Notes: generated from the sequence alone by a model not told the origin. A stretch of 64,000 nt of DNA from Microbacterium lacus (GCF_039531105.1 NZ_BAAAPK010000001.1:2976001-3040000); one strand, 5' to 3'; shown: positions 34,426 through 43,337, numbered from the stretch's first letter. A program made the numbers and translations.

Positions 34426-35502
34426 TCAGCTCAGGCCGCTGTAGGCGTGCAGGCCCTTGAAGAACATGTTGACGATCGTGAAGTTGAACATCACGGCGCT
34501 GAAGCCGATGATCGACAGCCACGCCGAGCGCGAGCCGCGCCATCCGCGCGTCGCGCGCGCATGGATGTAGCCGGCGTAGAGCACCCAGATCACGAAGGTC
34601 CAGACTTCCTTCGTGTCGAAGCCCCAGTAGCGTCCCCATGCGTCGTTGGCCCAGATCGATCCTGCGATCAAAGTGAACGTCCAGAAGATGAAGCCGATGA
34701 TCGCGAACCGGTACGCGATCGACTCGAGGGCGTCGCTGCTGGGCAGGGTGCGGAGGAATCGGGGACCGGTCTTCGCGGCGGCGACCGCCTCGGCTGACGC
34801 GTCCGCCAGTGCAGCCGTCTTGCGCTCGCGCCGGGCCTGCATGAGCTGCAGCACCGACAGGCCGAACGCGAGCGCGAAGATCGCCGTGGCGAGCGAGGCC
34901 ACGAAAACGTGGATCACGAGCCAGATGCTCTTGAGGGGATCCATCAGCGGGGAGATCTCGACGTAGAACGCGAGCGCGGCACCGCCGAGGAGGAGGACGA
35001 CCATGCCGGTGATGAATGCCCCGAGGAAGCGCAGGTCGTACTTGATGAGCGAGAAGAGGTAGACCGCGACGATGAGCATCGTCCCCGTGAGGGCGAACTC
35101 GTACATGTTCGACCAGGGCACACGCCCGGCGGCGATGCCGCGCGTGACGTCGCCGGCGATGTGGAACAGCAGCCCGAGCACGGTGAGCGACGTGCCGATC
35201 CGCGCCCAGACCAGGCGCGGCCGGTCCGCGGGACGCGCGGAGAAGGAGATCTCGGCGTCGCGTTCCTCCGCGCGCAGACGGTCGTTCGCCGACCGACCCG
35301 CCGAGACCGGAGCGCCGTCCGCCGATGCGGCGGCTGCGCCGACCGTCACGAGTTCGCGGGCGGCGGCATCCTGCTTCTCCACTGCACTCGCCCCGCGGCG
35401 AGCGAGATCGACCGTGTAGGCGATGAAGGCCAGTGCGTAGATCGAGATCGCGGTCCAGACCAGGAGCACGGAAACCGCGTCGAGCGTGAGGGCTTCGGGC
35501 AT
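34426..35502 (-). CDS. ccsB: cytochrome c maturation protein CcsB
   Basis: A 358-residue membrane protein of the CcmC/CcsA family that presents heme for cytochrome c assembly. One N-terminal helix is followed by a variable linker (about residues 35-90), then seven helices. VPWSNMYEFALTG near residue 128 and the family tryptophan motif GSIWANDAWGRYWGFDTKEVWTFVIW near residue 285 are diagnostic; conserved histidines lie in HIAGDV, HVFVAS and YIHAR. It follows resB by four bases and also has a TAGACT box six bases before its ATG. Confidence 0.95.
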   Translation of the reverse strand: MPEALTLDAVSVLLVWTAISIYALAFIAYTVDLARRGASAVEKQDAAARELVTVGAAAASADGAPVSAGRSANDRLRAEERDAEISFSARPADRPRLVWARIGTSLTVLGLLFHIAGDVTRGIAAGRVPWSNMYEFALTGTMLIVAVYLFSLIKYDLRFLGAFITGMVVLLLGGAALAFYVEISPLMDPLKSIWLVIHVFVASLATAIFALAFGLSVLQLMQARRERKTAALADASAEAVAAAKTGPRFLRTLPSSDALESIAYRFAIIGFIFWTFTLIAGSIWANDAWGRYWGFDTKEVWTFVIWVLYAGYIHARATRGWRGSRSAWLSIIGFSAVMFNFTIVNMFFKGLHAYSGLS

Positions 35503-35506
35503 GGTC

Positions 35507-37279
35507 TCAGTCTACGCGCGGCGCGTCGGGCGAGCCCTGCCGCGAGCCGGCCGGATCAGCCGGCTGCGCGTCCTTCAGAAGCGGCTCGAGTGCATCCCCG
35601 TGACGGCGGACGAACTGGTCCAGCGCCGTCGCGATCGTCGGATCCTCACCGCGCGCGAGGCCGGCGTACTCGAGCCGCAGGGTGTGCCCGTCGACGGTCG
35701 CCTTGACCCAGAGCCGGCGCCGCGGGACGAACAGCGCGGCGAGCAGGCCTACGACGGCGAGGGAGGCGAACAGCAGCACCCAGCTCGCGGCGGCGTCGCG
35801 GTGGATCGAGAGCGAGACGAAGCGCTTGACGGACTCTTCGGATCTCCGGGCACCCGGGGGCGAGACGTCCTCGAACGTGATCGTGCCGAGCCCGTTCGGC
35901 AGATCGACGGTGTCCCCCGGCTCGAGCTCGAGCGAGGGCACGTCGATCTTGCGGCCGGTGAGCTGGGTCATGTCCGAGGTGTCCAGCGCGTACACCGAAC
36001 GCGGCGTGCCGTCGTCGATGCCGAGGTCGCCCTCGTAGACGTCGAGAGTGAGCACGGGCAGGGTGAGTGAGGGGTACGCCGATGTGAACGCCCCGGACGC
36101 GAGCGGCGCCTGGGTCGGGTAGAAGAAGCCGACGAGCCCGAGCTGCTCGGGCATGCCGTCGGGAACCTTGACCACACCGAGAGAGGTCATGTTGGTGTCC
36201 TGGGCGAGGAACGGCACCGACTCGGAGAACACGACGTCGCCCGCGGCGTTGCGGATCGTGATCGTGGGTGCGTAGCCGTTGCCCATCAGGTAGACGCGGT
36301 CGCCGGCGATCTCCAGCGGATGGTTGACCCGGACGTCGCCCTCCTGCGGCTCCTGCCCGGCGAGCTGCGTGGTCAGGTGCGCGACGAAGTCGCCGGCCTG
36401 GCCGGATCCCTGCGAGCCGAGCGGCTGGTAGGTCACGTCGAACTCGTCGAGGGTCAGGGAGTACGGCTCGAGCGTCCCCTCGTCGACGAAGCGCCCCGGG
36501 TTGAACGATGTGTAGTCCAGCAGCGTGTTGACGAACGTGCCGCCCTCGATGATCACGCCCTGCCCGGTGTACGTGTAGCCGCCTCCGACGCCGACCGCGA
36601 CGAGGACGCCGATCAGTGCGGTGTGGAAGACGAGGTTCCCGGTCTCGCGCACGTAGCCGCGCTCGGCCGAGACCGACAGCGTGCCGCGACTGTCGTACCG
36701 CTCGACGCGGTAGCCGCCGCGCTTCAGCTGCTGCGCAGCAGCCTCGATCGCGGTCACCGCCGCGTCTTCGGCAGAGGCGCCGGGAGCCAGCTCGACGAGC
36801 GACTCACGGTGGTCGGCCAGACGCTCCAGCCGCGCCGGAGTGCGCGGCGGGCGGGCACGCAGCGCCTTCCAGTGGTGCTTCGTGCGCGGGATCACGCAGC
36901 CGATGAGCGAGATGAACAGCAGGATGTAGATCGCCGAGAACCACGCCGACGTGTACACGTCGAACAGCTGGAGGTTGTCCAGGACCGGCGCGAGGTCGGG
37001 GTTGTCGGTGAAGTACTGCGTCACGCCGTTCGGGTCGGCGCTGCGTTGCGGCACGAGCGACCCCGGCACCGCGGCGATCGCGAGGAGCAGGAGGAGCACG
37101 AGTGCCGTGCGCATGCTCGTGAGCTGCCGCCAGCCCCACCGCAGCCAGCCGACGAACCCGAGCGCGGGCTGGGCGATGTCGCCGTCGGATGCCGCGCCGG
37201 AGTCGGCGTGATCGGCCGGGCGCAGCATCCCCTCGGTGGGCGCCGCGTCGCCGGGTGCGTCAGAGCGGGAGCGGGACAT
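35507..37279 (-). CDS. resB: cytochrome c biogenesis protein ResB
   Basis: A 590-residue membrane protein that works with CcsB in the system II cytochrome c synthase. A cytosolic N-terminus precedes TSMRTALVLLLLLAIAAVPGSLVPQRS, the ResB signature. Two more helices follow, then a large extracytoplasmic domain (about residues 220-510) and a last helix AASWVLLFASLAVVGLLAALFVPRRRLWV. It overlaps the ccdA end by 20 bases and precedes ccsB by four, so resA-ccdA-resB-ccsB is one operon. Confidence 0.95.
   Translation of the reverse strand: MSRSRSDAPGDAAPTEGMLRPADHADSGAASDGDIAQPALGFVGWLRWGWRQLTSMRTALVLLLLLAIAAVPGSLVPQRSADPNGVTQYFTDNPDLAPVLDNLQLFDVYTSAWFSAIYILLFISLIGCVIPRTKHHWKALRARPPRTPARLERLADHRESLVELAPGASAEDAAVTAIEAAAQQLKRGGYRVERYDSRGTLSVSAERGYVRETGNLVFHTALIGVLVAVGVGGGYTYTGQGVIIEGGTFVNTLLDYTSFNPGRFVDEGTLEPYSLTLDEFDVTYQPLGSQGSGQAGDFVAHLTTQLAGQEPQEGDVRVNHPLEIAGDRVYLMGNGYAPTITIRNAAGDVVFSESVPFLAQDTNMTSLGVVKVPDGMPEQLGLVGFFYPTQAPLASGAFTSAYPSLTLPVLTLDVYEGDLGIDDGTPRSVYALDTSDMTQLTGRKIDVPSLELEPGDTVDLPNGLGTITFEDVSPPGARRSEESVKRFVSLSIHRDAAASWVLLFASLAVVGLLAALFVPRRRLWVKATVDGHTLRLEYAGLARGEDPTIATALDQFVRRHGDALEPLLKDAQPADPAGSRQGSPDAPRVD
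35509..35514 (-). promoter_or_regulatory. -10 box of ccsB, inside the resB 3' end
   Basis: TAGACT six bases before the ATG at 35502. Confidence 0.5.
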
Positions 37280-38048
37280 TCAGGAACACCCCCTGCAGCT
37301 GAGCCATGAGCGCGGTCCAGACACCCGTGACCATCAGGACACCGAGGATCACGAGGAGGACGCCGCCGATGATGTTCACCGTGCGGATGTGACGGCGGAG
37401 GAAGCCGACGGATCGCGTCGCCCAGCCGAAGCCGAGGGCGAGGAGGACGAACGGGATGCCGAGACCGAGCGAATACGCGAGCCCGAGCAGCCCCGCCCGC
37501 AGCGGATCGCCGAAGTTCCACGACATCGCGAGGATCGCGCCCAGGGTCGGGCCGATGCAGGGAGCCCAGCCGATACCGAGCGCCAGGCCGAGGAGCGGCG
37601 CCCCGACGAGACCGAGATTGCCGCGCACCTGCGGCTTGAACGTGCGCTGGGCGAACCCGAACAGCCCGATGAACACGAGCCCCAGCAGGATGATCACGAC
37701 GCCCATCACACGCGTGATCGGCTCGGCGTATTCGAGGAAGAACAGCCCGACCGCGCCGCCGAGGATGTTCATCGCCATGAAGACGACGGTGAAACCGGCG
37801 ATGAACAGCAGCACGCCGCCCAGCAGACGGCCGCGCCCCGTCTCGGTGACCGTCGCGGTCGCGGCGGGAGCGGCATCCGTCGGCGCGCCGCTCGGCGTGC
37901 GGGGCGCGACGGCGCCGCCGAGGAAGCCCAGGTAGCCGGGGACCAGCGGAAGGACGCAGGGCGAGAGGAAGGACACGAGCCCGGCGAGCAGTGCGATCGG
38001 CAGCGCGAGCCACAGCGCGCCGTCGGCGATCACGGCGCCCGGGTTCAC
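37260..38048 (-). CDS. ccdA: cytochrome c biogenesis protein CcdA
   Basis: A 262-residue DsbD-like membrane protein that passes reducing power outward to ResA. FLSPCVLPLVPGYLGFLGG near residue 28 holds the first redox cysteine. GIGWAPCIGPTLGAILA near residue 150 holds the second. A variable Thr/Ala loop separates the first two helices. GTG 38048 overlaps the resA stop by four bases, which sets the start. It then overlaps resB by 20 bases. Confidence 0.95.
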   Translation of the reverse strand: MNPGAVIADGALWLALPIALLAGLVSFLSPCVLPLVPGYLGFLGGAVAPRTPSGAPTDAAPAATATVTETGRGRLLGGVLLFIAGFTVVFMAMNILGGAVGLFFLEYAEPITRVMGVVIILLGLVFIGLFGFAQRTFKPQVRGNLGLVGAPLLGLALGIGWAPCIGPTLGAILAMSWNFGDPLRAGLLGLAYSLGLGIPFVLLALGFGWATRSVGFLRRHIRTVNIIGGVLLVILGVLMVTGVWTALMAQLQGVFLNVPLPL

Positions 38049-38656
38049 GAGGTCTCCGCGAGCTTGTCCTGCACGAGGGTCTTCAGGATCGACGGGTCGA
38101 TCGGGCCGATGATGCGGGCGGCGACCCGGCCCTGCGCATCGAGGACGAGAGTGGTCGGCGTGGCCTGGATCGGCGTCTTCTCCGCGAACGCGAGTTTGAT
38201 CGCGGGCGTCTCGGCGGCGATCGCGCTCGGGTAGGTGATGCCGTAGTTCTCCGCGAACGCGGTCGCGGCCGCCGGCGAGTCCAGCGTGTTCACCCCGAGG
38301 AAGTCGACGTTTTCGCCGGCGAACTCCTGGTAGACGGCCTCGAGATCCTTCGCCTCCGCGCGGCACGGTCCGCACGCGGCGTACCAGAAGTTCACGACCA
38401 GCACGTCTCCGGCGTAGTCCGCACTGGACACCGGGTCGCCGTTCTCGGTCGTGGCGGCGAACTCGACAGGCTCTCCCCGCTGATCCTCCGCGATCTCCTG
38501 CACGGCACCGTCGCCGGCGATGAAACCCTTGTTGTCGCCCTGACGGTACTGGTCCGCGAGCGGGTCGTTCGCGCAGGCCGCGAGAGAGAAGACGAGCGCG
38601 CCGCTGACGGCGAGCGCCGCGATGCGACGGGTCGAAGACGAACGGATGCCGCGCAT
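38045..38656 (-). CDS. resA: thiol-disulfide oxidoreductase lipoprotein (ResA/TlpA type)
   Basis: A 203-residue thioredoxin-fold lipoprotein. A basic start and hydrophobic segment end in the lipobox LAAC near residue 25. NFWYAACGPCRAEAKDLEAVYQEF near residue 105 holds the CGPC redox pair, and TPTTLVLDAQG holds the cis-proline. It probably reduces apocytochrome c cysteines outside the membrane, with electrons from CcdA. The ATG overlaps the phosphatase stop by one base (TGATG) and the stop overlaps the ccdA GTG. Confidence 0.93.
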   Translation of the reverse strand: MRGIRSSSTRRIAALAVSGALVFSLAACANDPLADQYRQGDNKGFIAGDGAVQEIAEDQRGEPVEFAATTENGDPVSSADYAGDVLVVNFWYAACGPCRAEAKDLEAVYQEFAGENVDFLGVNTLDSPAAATAFAENYGITYPSAIAAETPAIKLAFAEKTPIQATPTTLVLDAQGRVAARIIGPIDPSILKTLVQDKLAETS

Positions 38657-39285
38657 CACACCGCCCCCACATCCACCGCACCGGCGGTCGACGCCGGTTC
38701 GACGTAACCCACTTCGCGCCACACATCTCCCGAGAGCTCGAAGCTCGTGACGCTGGAGAGGGCGCAGCGCCGGCGGCGCGGATCGTGACGGGTGGGCAGG
38801 CCGGCGACGAAAAGATGGGTGACCCAGATCGGCAGCTGGTGGCTCACGATCACGACGTCGCCGGATCCGGTGTCGTGCCACGCGTCGGACATCGCGGCCT
38901 GCATCCGGTCGACGACCTGCGCGTAAGGCTCGCCCCACGACGGGATCTCGGGGCGGGAGAGGTGTCGCCAGCTCAACGGGTTCATCATCGCCCGGCTCAT
39001 CCGGCGTCCCTCGAACACGTTGGTCGGCTCGATCACCCGGTCATCGATCACGGGTTCGATGCCGAGGAGTTCGGTGAAGGCCTCCGCCGATTCGCGCGTG
39101 CGCTGCAGCGGGGACGCGATCAGGCTTCCGACGGGGCGGCCGAGACCGTGGACGTACTCGGCCGCCTGGCGCGCCATGCGGCGGCCGTCGCCACTGAGTC
39201 CGTAGCCCGGGAGCCGTCCGTACAGCACGCGGCGGGGGTTGTGGACCTCTCCGTGGCGCACGAGATGGAGGCGATCGGCGGGCAC
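38656..39285 (-). CDS. histidine phosphatase family protein
   Basis: A 209-residue protein. LHLVRHGEVHNP near residue 6 is the RHG phosphohistidine motif. SPLQRTRESAEAF near residue 58 and VSHQLPIWV near residue 150 carry the other catalytic Arg and His. These fit the phosphoglycerate-mutase-like branch, with many possible substrates. It heads the resA-ccdA-resB-ccsB operon, an arrangement seen in other actinobacteria. GTG 39285 has a TAGACT box six bases upstream. Confidence 0.9.
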   Translation of the reverse strand: MPADRLHLVRHGEVHNPRRVLYGRLPGYGLSGDGRRMARQAAEYVHGLGRPVGSLIASPLQRTRESAEAFTELLGIEPVIDDRVIEPTNVFEGRRMSRAMMNPLSWRHLSRPEIPSWGEPYAQVVDRMQAAMSDAWHDTGSGDVVIVSHQLPIWVTHLFVAGLPTRHDPRRRRCALSSVTSFELSGDVWREVGYVEPASTAGAVDVGAV

Positions 39286-39291
39286 CCTGCC

Positions 39292-39297
39292 AGTCTA
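39292..39297 (-). promoter_or_regulatory. -10 box of the phosphatase-res operon
   Basis: TAGACT six bases before the GTG at 39285. Confidence 0.55.
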
Positions 39298-39321
39298 CGT
39301 GGGCGAAGATATGGGCAGTCT

Positions 39322-39375
39322 GGATGCCGGCCGAGAGCCAGGAGCCCGGGATGCCGGCCGAGAGCTAGGAGCCCG
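39322..39375. repeat. 27-bp tandem duplication across a stop codon
   Basis: Two adjacent 27-bp copies (39322-39348 and 39349-39375) begin GGATGCCGGCCGAGAGC and differ at one base, C at 39339 against T at 39366. The T creates the TAG stop of the next gene on the minus strand. Confidence 0.9.
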
Positions 39376-39733
39376 GGACACCCGCCGCGGCGATGAACGC
39401 GCCGATGAACCACGACGCGATGATGAGCACGCCGCCCACGAGCGGAACCCAGAACGCGAGCCGCCGCTTGACCAGCAGGACGATCGCGACAACGGCGGTG
39501 ATGATGAGGAACAGCCAGGGCAGCCCGACGGCGACGAACATGCCGGTCGTGATCAGGTCGAAGCTGCAGTCGCGGACGCCGCAGGGGTCCGAGGCCATCG
39601 CGAGGAAGAAGCCGAAGAACGACATGATCGCCGCGAGGACGCCGGCCAGGACGAGCAGGATGATCGTCAGGACGAGGTCCCACGTCCGCAGCGGACGCTT
39701 GGCGGGCGAGGGGAGGGCGGGCGGCTGCGTCAC
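39365..39733 (-). CDS. small membrane protein of unknown function
   Basis: A 122-residue protein with three hydrophobic helices: TIILLVLAGVLAAIMSFFGFFLAMA, GMFVAVGLPWLFLIITAVVAIVLLV and FWVPLVGGVLIIASWFIGAFIAAA. DPCGVRDCSFD lies between the first two, and its two cysteines could form a disulfide outside. I do not recognise the family. GTG 39733 has a TAGGAT box six bases upstream. The stop codon lies in a tandem duplication; without the single-base difference the protein would run on. Confidence 0.7.
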   Translation of the reverse strand: MTQPPALPSPAKRPLRTWDLVLTIILLVLAGVLAAIMSFFGFFLAMASDPCGVRDCSFDLITTGMFVAVGLPWLFLIITAVVAIVLLVKRRLAFWVPLVGGVLIIASWFIGAFIAAAGVPGS

Positions 39734-39739
39734 GCGCCC

Positions 39740-39745
39740 ATCCTA
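39740..39745 (-). promoter_or_regulatory. -10 box of the small membrane protein gene
   Basis: TAGGAT six bases before the GTG at 39733. Confidence 0.5.
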
Positions 39746-39759
39746 GGAGGCGTGGCTTC

Positions 39760-40431
39760 TCAGGACGCGCCGTCCTCCACGGCTCCGTTGCGTCGATGCT
39801 CCAGCAGGGAGCGCACGCGGCGGTGGATGAAGAACGCCACACCGCCGACGGCCCCGATGATCACGATGTACTGCAGGATCTCGGCGTACTGCTCCACGAC
39901 GTGCCAGGACTCCCCGAGGAAGAATCCGGAGAGAACGAAGATGCTGTTCCAGATGAGGCTGCCGGCGGCGGTGAGCAGACCGAACTTCAGCAGCGGCATC
40001 CGCGTGATCCCCGCGGGGATCGAGATGAGGCTGCGGAACACCGGCAGCATGCGTCCGAAGAAGATCGCCTTGACACCGTGCCGCTGGAACCACGCGACCG
40101 TGCGGTCGATGTCCTCGGGGTGCAGGAGCGGGATGTGCGCGGCGAGGCGCCGCAGGCGGTCCGCGCCGAGCCACGCGCCGAGCCCGTACAGAGCGAACGC
40201 GCCGACGATCGAGCCGGCGGTCGTCCAGGCGAGCGCCTCGATGAGCGTGAAGGAGCCGCGGCTCGCGGCCAGACCCGCCAGCGGCAGGATGACCTCGCTG
40301 GGCAGCGGCGGGAAGAGGTTCTCGAGCGCGATCGCGAGGCCGGCCCCGATCGGGCCGATCACGTCCATGAGGGAGACGGCCCAGTCGCTCAGGGCGGTCA
40401 GCCAGGATCCGTCGGCGGGGCTTGCGGTCAT
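39760..40431 (-). CDS. DedA family membrane protein
   Basis: A 223-residue DedA/VTT-domain protein. ENLFPPLPSEVILPLAGLAASRG near residue 38 carries the family's membrane-embedded acidic residue. FFGRMLPVFRSLISIPAGITRMPLLKF near residue 125 is the G-R-x-x-P-x-x-R motif thought to be needed for proton coupling, and NSIFVLSGFFLG follows. DedA proteins help recycle undecaprenyl or other phospholipid carriers; the exact substrate here is unknown. ATG has an AGGAG ribosome site seven bases upstream. Confidence 0.93.
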   Translation of the reverse strand: MTASPADGSWLTALSDWAVSLMDVIGPIGAGLAIALENLFPPLPSEVILPLAGLAASRGSFTLIEALAWTTAGSIVGAFALYGLGAWLGADRLRRLAAHIPLLHPEDIDRTVAWFQRHGVKAIFFGRMLPVFRSLISIPAGITRMPLLKFGLLTAAGSLIWNSIFVLSGFFLGESWHVVEQYAEILQYIVIIGAVGGVAFFIHRRVRSLLEHRRNGAVEDGAS

Positions 40432-40565
40432 CGTGCGGCTCCTGCGAGTCGTCGGGCGGTGATCGGATGCCGTCGCCCAGACGGACGAGACCTCTCCAGG
40501 CTACGGGGCGAAGGTGACCGAAGCCTGGGTGTGGGCGACTCGCGGGGAGCGGCATCCGCCCCGCG

Positions 40566-40571
40566 TAGACT
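40566..40571 (+). promoter_or_regulatory. -10 box of aspS
   Basis: TAGACT eight bases before the ATG at 40580. Confidence 0.5.
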
Positions 40572-40579
40572 GATCCGTC

Positions 40580-41920
40580 ATGACCGAACGCACTCTCGTC
40601 TCCCAGCTGCACGCCCGCGAGGACGGACCGGTCACGGTCTCCGGTTGGGTCGAGACCGTGCGCGATCAGAAGAAGGTGCAGTTCGTCATCCTGCGGGACG
40701 AGACCGGCGCCGTGCAGCTCGTGAACCCCGCCACGCGCCCGGCCGAGGACGGCACGGAGCAGGACGCCGCGGCCCTCGCGCTCACCGACGTGATCTCCGC
40801 GCTCGCGACCGGCACCTTCCTCACCGTGCGGGGCGAGCTCAAGCACGACGAGCGCGTCAAGCTCGGCGGCGTCGAGATCAAGGTCGGCACGCTCGAGATC
40901 GCCGCGGCGGCGAACCCGGAGACGCCCATCGCGGCCGACAGCAGCCCGGACAAGCGCATGGACTGGCGCTTCCTCGACCTCCGGCAGCGGCGCAACAACC
41001 TGATCTTCCGCGTGCAGACGACGTTCGAACACGCGCTGCGCACGTACTGGATCGAGCGCGACTACATCGAGGTCCACTCGCCGAAGCTCATGGCGAGCCC
41101 GTCGGAGTCCAACGCGGAACTGTTCGCCCTGGAGTACTTCAACGACCAGACCGCTTATCTCGCGCAGTCGCCCCAGTTCTTCAAGCAGATGGCCCAGGTC
41201 GCCGGCTTCGGCAAGATCTTCGAGATCGCCCCGGCGTTCCGCGCCGACCCCTCCTTCACGAGCCGGCACGCGACCGAGTTCACCTCGATCGACGCCGAGA
41301 TCAGCTGGATCGACTCGCACGAGGATGTCGCCCGGATGCAGGAGGAGCTGCTGCAGTTCGCCTTCCAGGCGGTCAAGGACAAGCACGGCGAAGAGATCGC
41401 GCAGCTGTTCGAGGTCGAGGTGCAGGTTCCCACGGTCCCGTTCCCGCGCATCCCGCTCGCCGAGGCCCTCGAGATCGTGAAGTCGCGCGGCTACGAAGTG
41501 CCGCGCACCGACGGCGATCTCGACCCGGAGGGCGAGCGCCAGATCGCCGCCTATGTGCAGGAGACGTACGGTCACCAGTTCGTCTTCATCACCGACTACC
41601 ACCCTGCGATCCGCGCGTTCTACCACATGCGCGACGAGGAGACCGGGCTCACCAAGAGCTACGACCTCCTGTTCAACGGGGTCGAGATCACGACGGGCGC
41701 GCAGCGCGAGCACCGCGTCGACGTCCTGATCGAGCAGGCCAAGGAGAAGGGGCTCGATCCCGAGCACCTGGACTTCTACCTCGACTTCTTCCGCTTCGGC
41801 GCTCCGCCGCACGGCGGGTTCGGGATGGGTCTCGCGCGCGTCCTCATGCTCCTGCTCGGCGAATCGTCGATCCGCGAGGTGACCTACCTGTTCCGCGGCC
41901 CGACGCGCCTGGCTCCCTGA
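40580..41920 (+). CDS. aspS: aspartate--tRNA ligase, archaeal-type
   Basis: A 446-residue class IIb synthetase. The OB-fold anticodon domain fills residues 1-105. ESNAELFALEYFNDQTAYLAQSPQFFKQM is the motif 1-2 region. EIAPAFRADPSFTSRHATEFTSIDAEIS is motif 2, and GFGMGLARVLMLLLGESSIREVTYLFRGPTRL is motif 3. The bacterial GAD insertion is missing, so length and motifs match the archaeal/eukaryotic AspRS2 form, which often also charges tRNA-Asn. A second bacterial-type AspRS elsewhere in the genome cannot be excluded. Confidence 0.93.
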   Translation: MTERTLVSQLHAREDGPVTVSGWVETVRDQKKVQFVILRDETGAVQLVNPATRPAEDGTEQDAAALALTDVISALATGTFLTVRGELKHDERVKLGGVEIKVGTLEIAAAANPETPIAADSSPDKRMDWRFLDLRQRRNNLIFRVQTTFEHALRTYWIERDYIEVHSPKLMASPSESNAELFALEYFNDQTAYLAQSPQFFKQMAQVAGFGKIFEIAPAFRADPSFTSRHATEFTSIDAEISWIDSHEDVARMQEELLQFAFQAVKDKHGEEIAQLFEVEVQVPTVPFPRIPLAEALEIVKSRGYEVPRTDGDLDPEGERQIAAYVQETYGHQFVFITDYHPAIRAFYHMRDEETGLTKSYDLLFNGVEITTGAQREHRVDVLIEQAKEKGLDPEHLDFYLDFFRFGAPPHGGFGMGLARVLMLLLGESSIREVTYLFRGPTRLAP

Positions 41921-41925
41921 GCGCG

Positions 41926-42732
41926 ATGGCAGCGGGACACGGGGCGCCGGAGGGCACCGTCAACTTCCGCGATGTCGGCGGGATGCCGCTCATCGGCGGC
42001 GGCGCCGTCCGGGCGGGTGTGCTCTTCCGCTCGGATGCGCTGAGCGGACTGACCCCGGAGGGCGGGCGCCGGCTCGCAGACACGGGCATCGGCGTGATCG
42101 TCGACTTCCGGACGCCGATGGAGCGGCAACTCTCCCCCGACCGCCTGCCCGCCGAGACCGAGTTCCGCGTCGTGCATCTCGAGCTGCTCGAGGGCGCGTT
42201 GAACGGACTGGCCGATCAGGCACTCTCCGCGCCGGGCGCTCACGCCGAGGCGGCCGTCGAGCAGGCCCTCGCGCAACTGCCGCAGCTGAGCGCGCTCTAC
42301 ACATCGATGCTTGCGCACGGAGCCGGCGTCTTTGCCGAGTTCACGCGCGTCGTGGCGGACCCTCCGGCGCCGGACGCCGATCGCGAGGCTGTTCTCGTAC
42401 ACTGCACGGCGGGTAAGGACCGGACGGGCGTGAGCGTCGCGCTGGTCCTGGACGCGGTGGGGGTGCAGCGTGAGGCCCTGATCGCCGACTACGCGTCGTC
42501 GGAGGCGAATCTGGCGGGCGCGTGGGCGGACCGGATGTTCGGGATGATCGCCGCCATGGGGATCCCGCGGACACCGGCCCTCGAGGAGCTCATCGCGCAG
42601 ACGCCCGCGTCGGCGATCATGACGGCACTCGAGTGGGTCGACCGGGAGCACGGCGGCTCTGACGCCTATCTGCGCAGCGGCGGAGCGACCGAGGAGGACC
42701 TCGGACGTCTGCGTCAGCGACTCGTCGGCTGA
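41926..42732 (+). CDS. tyrosine-protein phosphatase (MptpB-like)
   Basis: A 268-residue phosphatase. NFRDVGGMPLIGGGAVRAGVLFRSDAL is the N-terminal signature of the Y_phosphatase3 family. The P-loop VHCTAGKDRTGVSVALVLDAVGV near residue 160 has the HCxxGKDRTG form of MptpB, which allows tyrosine, serine or lipid phosphate substrates. It starts five bases after the aspS stop and is probably cotranscribed. Its last 19 bases overlap the convergent glutaredoxin gene. Confidence 0.9.
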   Translation: MAAGHGAPEGTVNFRDVGGMPLIGGGAVRAGVLFRSDALSGLTPEGGRRLADTGIGVIVDFRTPMERQLSPDRLPAETEFRVVHLELLEGALNGLADQALSAPGAHAEAAVEQALAQLPQLSALYTSMLAHGAGVFAEFTRVVADPPAPDADREAVLVHCTAGKDRTGVSVALVLDAVGVQREALIADYASSEANLAGAWADRMFGMIAAMGIPRTPALEELIAQTPASAIMTALEWVDREHGGSDAYLRSGGATEEDLGRLRQRLVG

Positions 42733-42989
42733 GCCGCGTCCGTGAGCGCCGCTCGAAGACGATCGGCTGAGACTCGCCAGTGCGCGTGCAGCCGGCCGTC
42801 GATCAGGATGACCGGGATCTTCTCCCACCACAGTTCGTACAGAGCGGGGTCGTCGGCGATCGACGCCTCGCGAAGCTCGATGCGGTCGGCCACCTCGTCG
42901 GGCAGTTCAGCGAGGACCGAACCGACGATCTCCTCCGCCACATCGCACAAGTGGCAGTCGGGCTTGCCGATCAGCGTGATCTCGGTCAT
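42714..42989 (-). CDS. glutaredoxin-like protein
   Basis: A 91-residue thioredoxin-fold protein. TLIGKPDCHLCDVAEEIV near residue 5 has a CHLC redox pair, and IPVILIDGR holds the cis-proline. This is the DUF836/glutaredoxin-like type common in actinobacteria. ATG 42989 overlaps the rhodanese stop by four bases, so the two form an operon for thiol or sulfur transfer. Confidence 0.87.
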   Translation of the reverse strand: MTEITLIGKPDCHLCDVAEEIVGSVLAELPDEVADRIELREASIADDPALYELWWEKIPVILIDGRLHAHWRVSADRLRAALTDAAQPTSR

Positions 42990-43279
42990 CGCTCGACGGG
43001 GTAGCCCGCGTCGATCCATCCGTTCGTGCCGCCCTCGACGTTGACCGCGTCGTATCCGCGCGCCTCCAGCGCCTCGACCACACGACCCGACCGCCCACCG
43101 AGAGCGCAGATGACATCGAACTCGCCGTCGGGCAGCTGATCCAGCAGTTCGCCGATGCGGGACATCGGAAGGTTCACGGCTCCGGGCACGCGCCCGGCGG
43201 CGAACTCGTCGGGCTCGCGGACATCGATGAGAGGGACGCCCTCACGGGCACGGCGCTGCTCGACGGTGATCGACTTCAT
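42986..43279 (-). CDS. rhodanese-like sulfurtransferase
   Basis: A 97-residue single-domain rhodanese. REGVPLIDVREPDEFAAGRVPGAVNLPM near residue 13 is the CDC25-like core. The active cysteine is in VICALGGRSGRVVEAL near residue 65, with the loop ALGGRS, and GGTNGWIDAGYPVE closes the domain. ATG 43279 has CAGAAT six bases upstream; an in-frame start at 43318 is less likely. It is coupled with the glutaredoxin gene by a four-base overlap. Confidence 0.88.
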   Translation of the reverse strand: MKSITVEQRRAREGVPLIDVREPDEFAAGRVPGAVNLPMSRIGELLDQLPDGEFDVICALGGRSGRVVEALEARGYDAVNVEGGTNGWIDAGYPVER

Positions 43280-43337
43280 GGTTCCATTCTGGTGCTGCCC
43301 AGACCAGGTGAGCGCCACCGCGGTGCCGACAACACGA

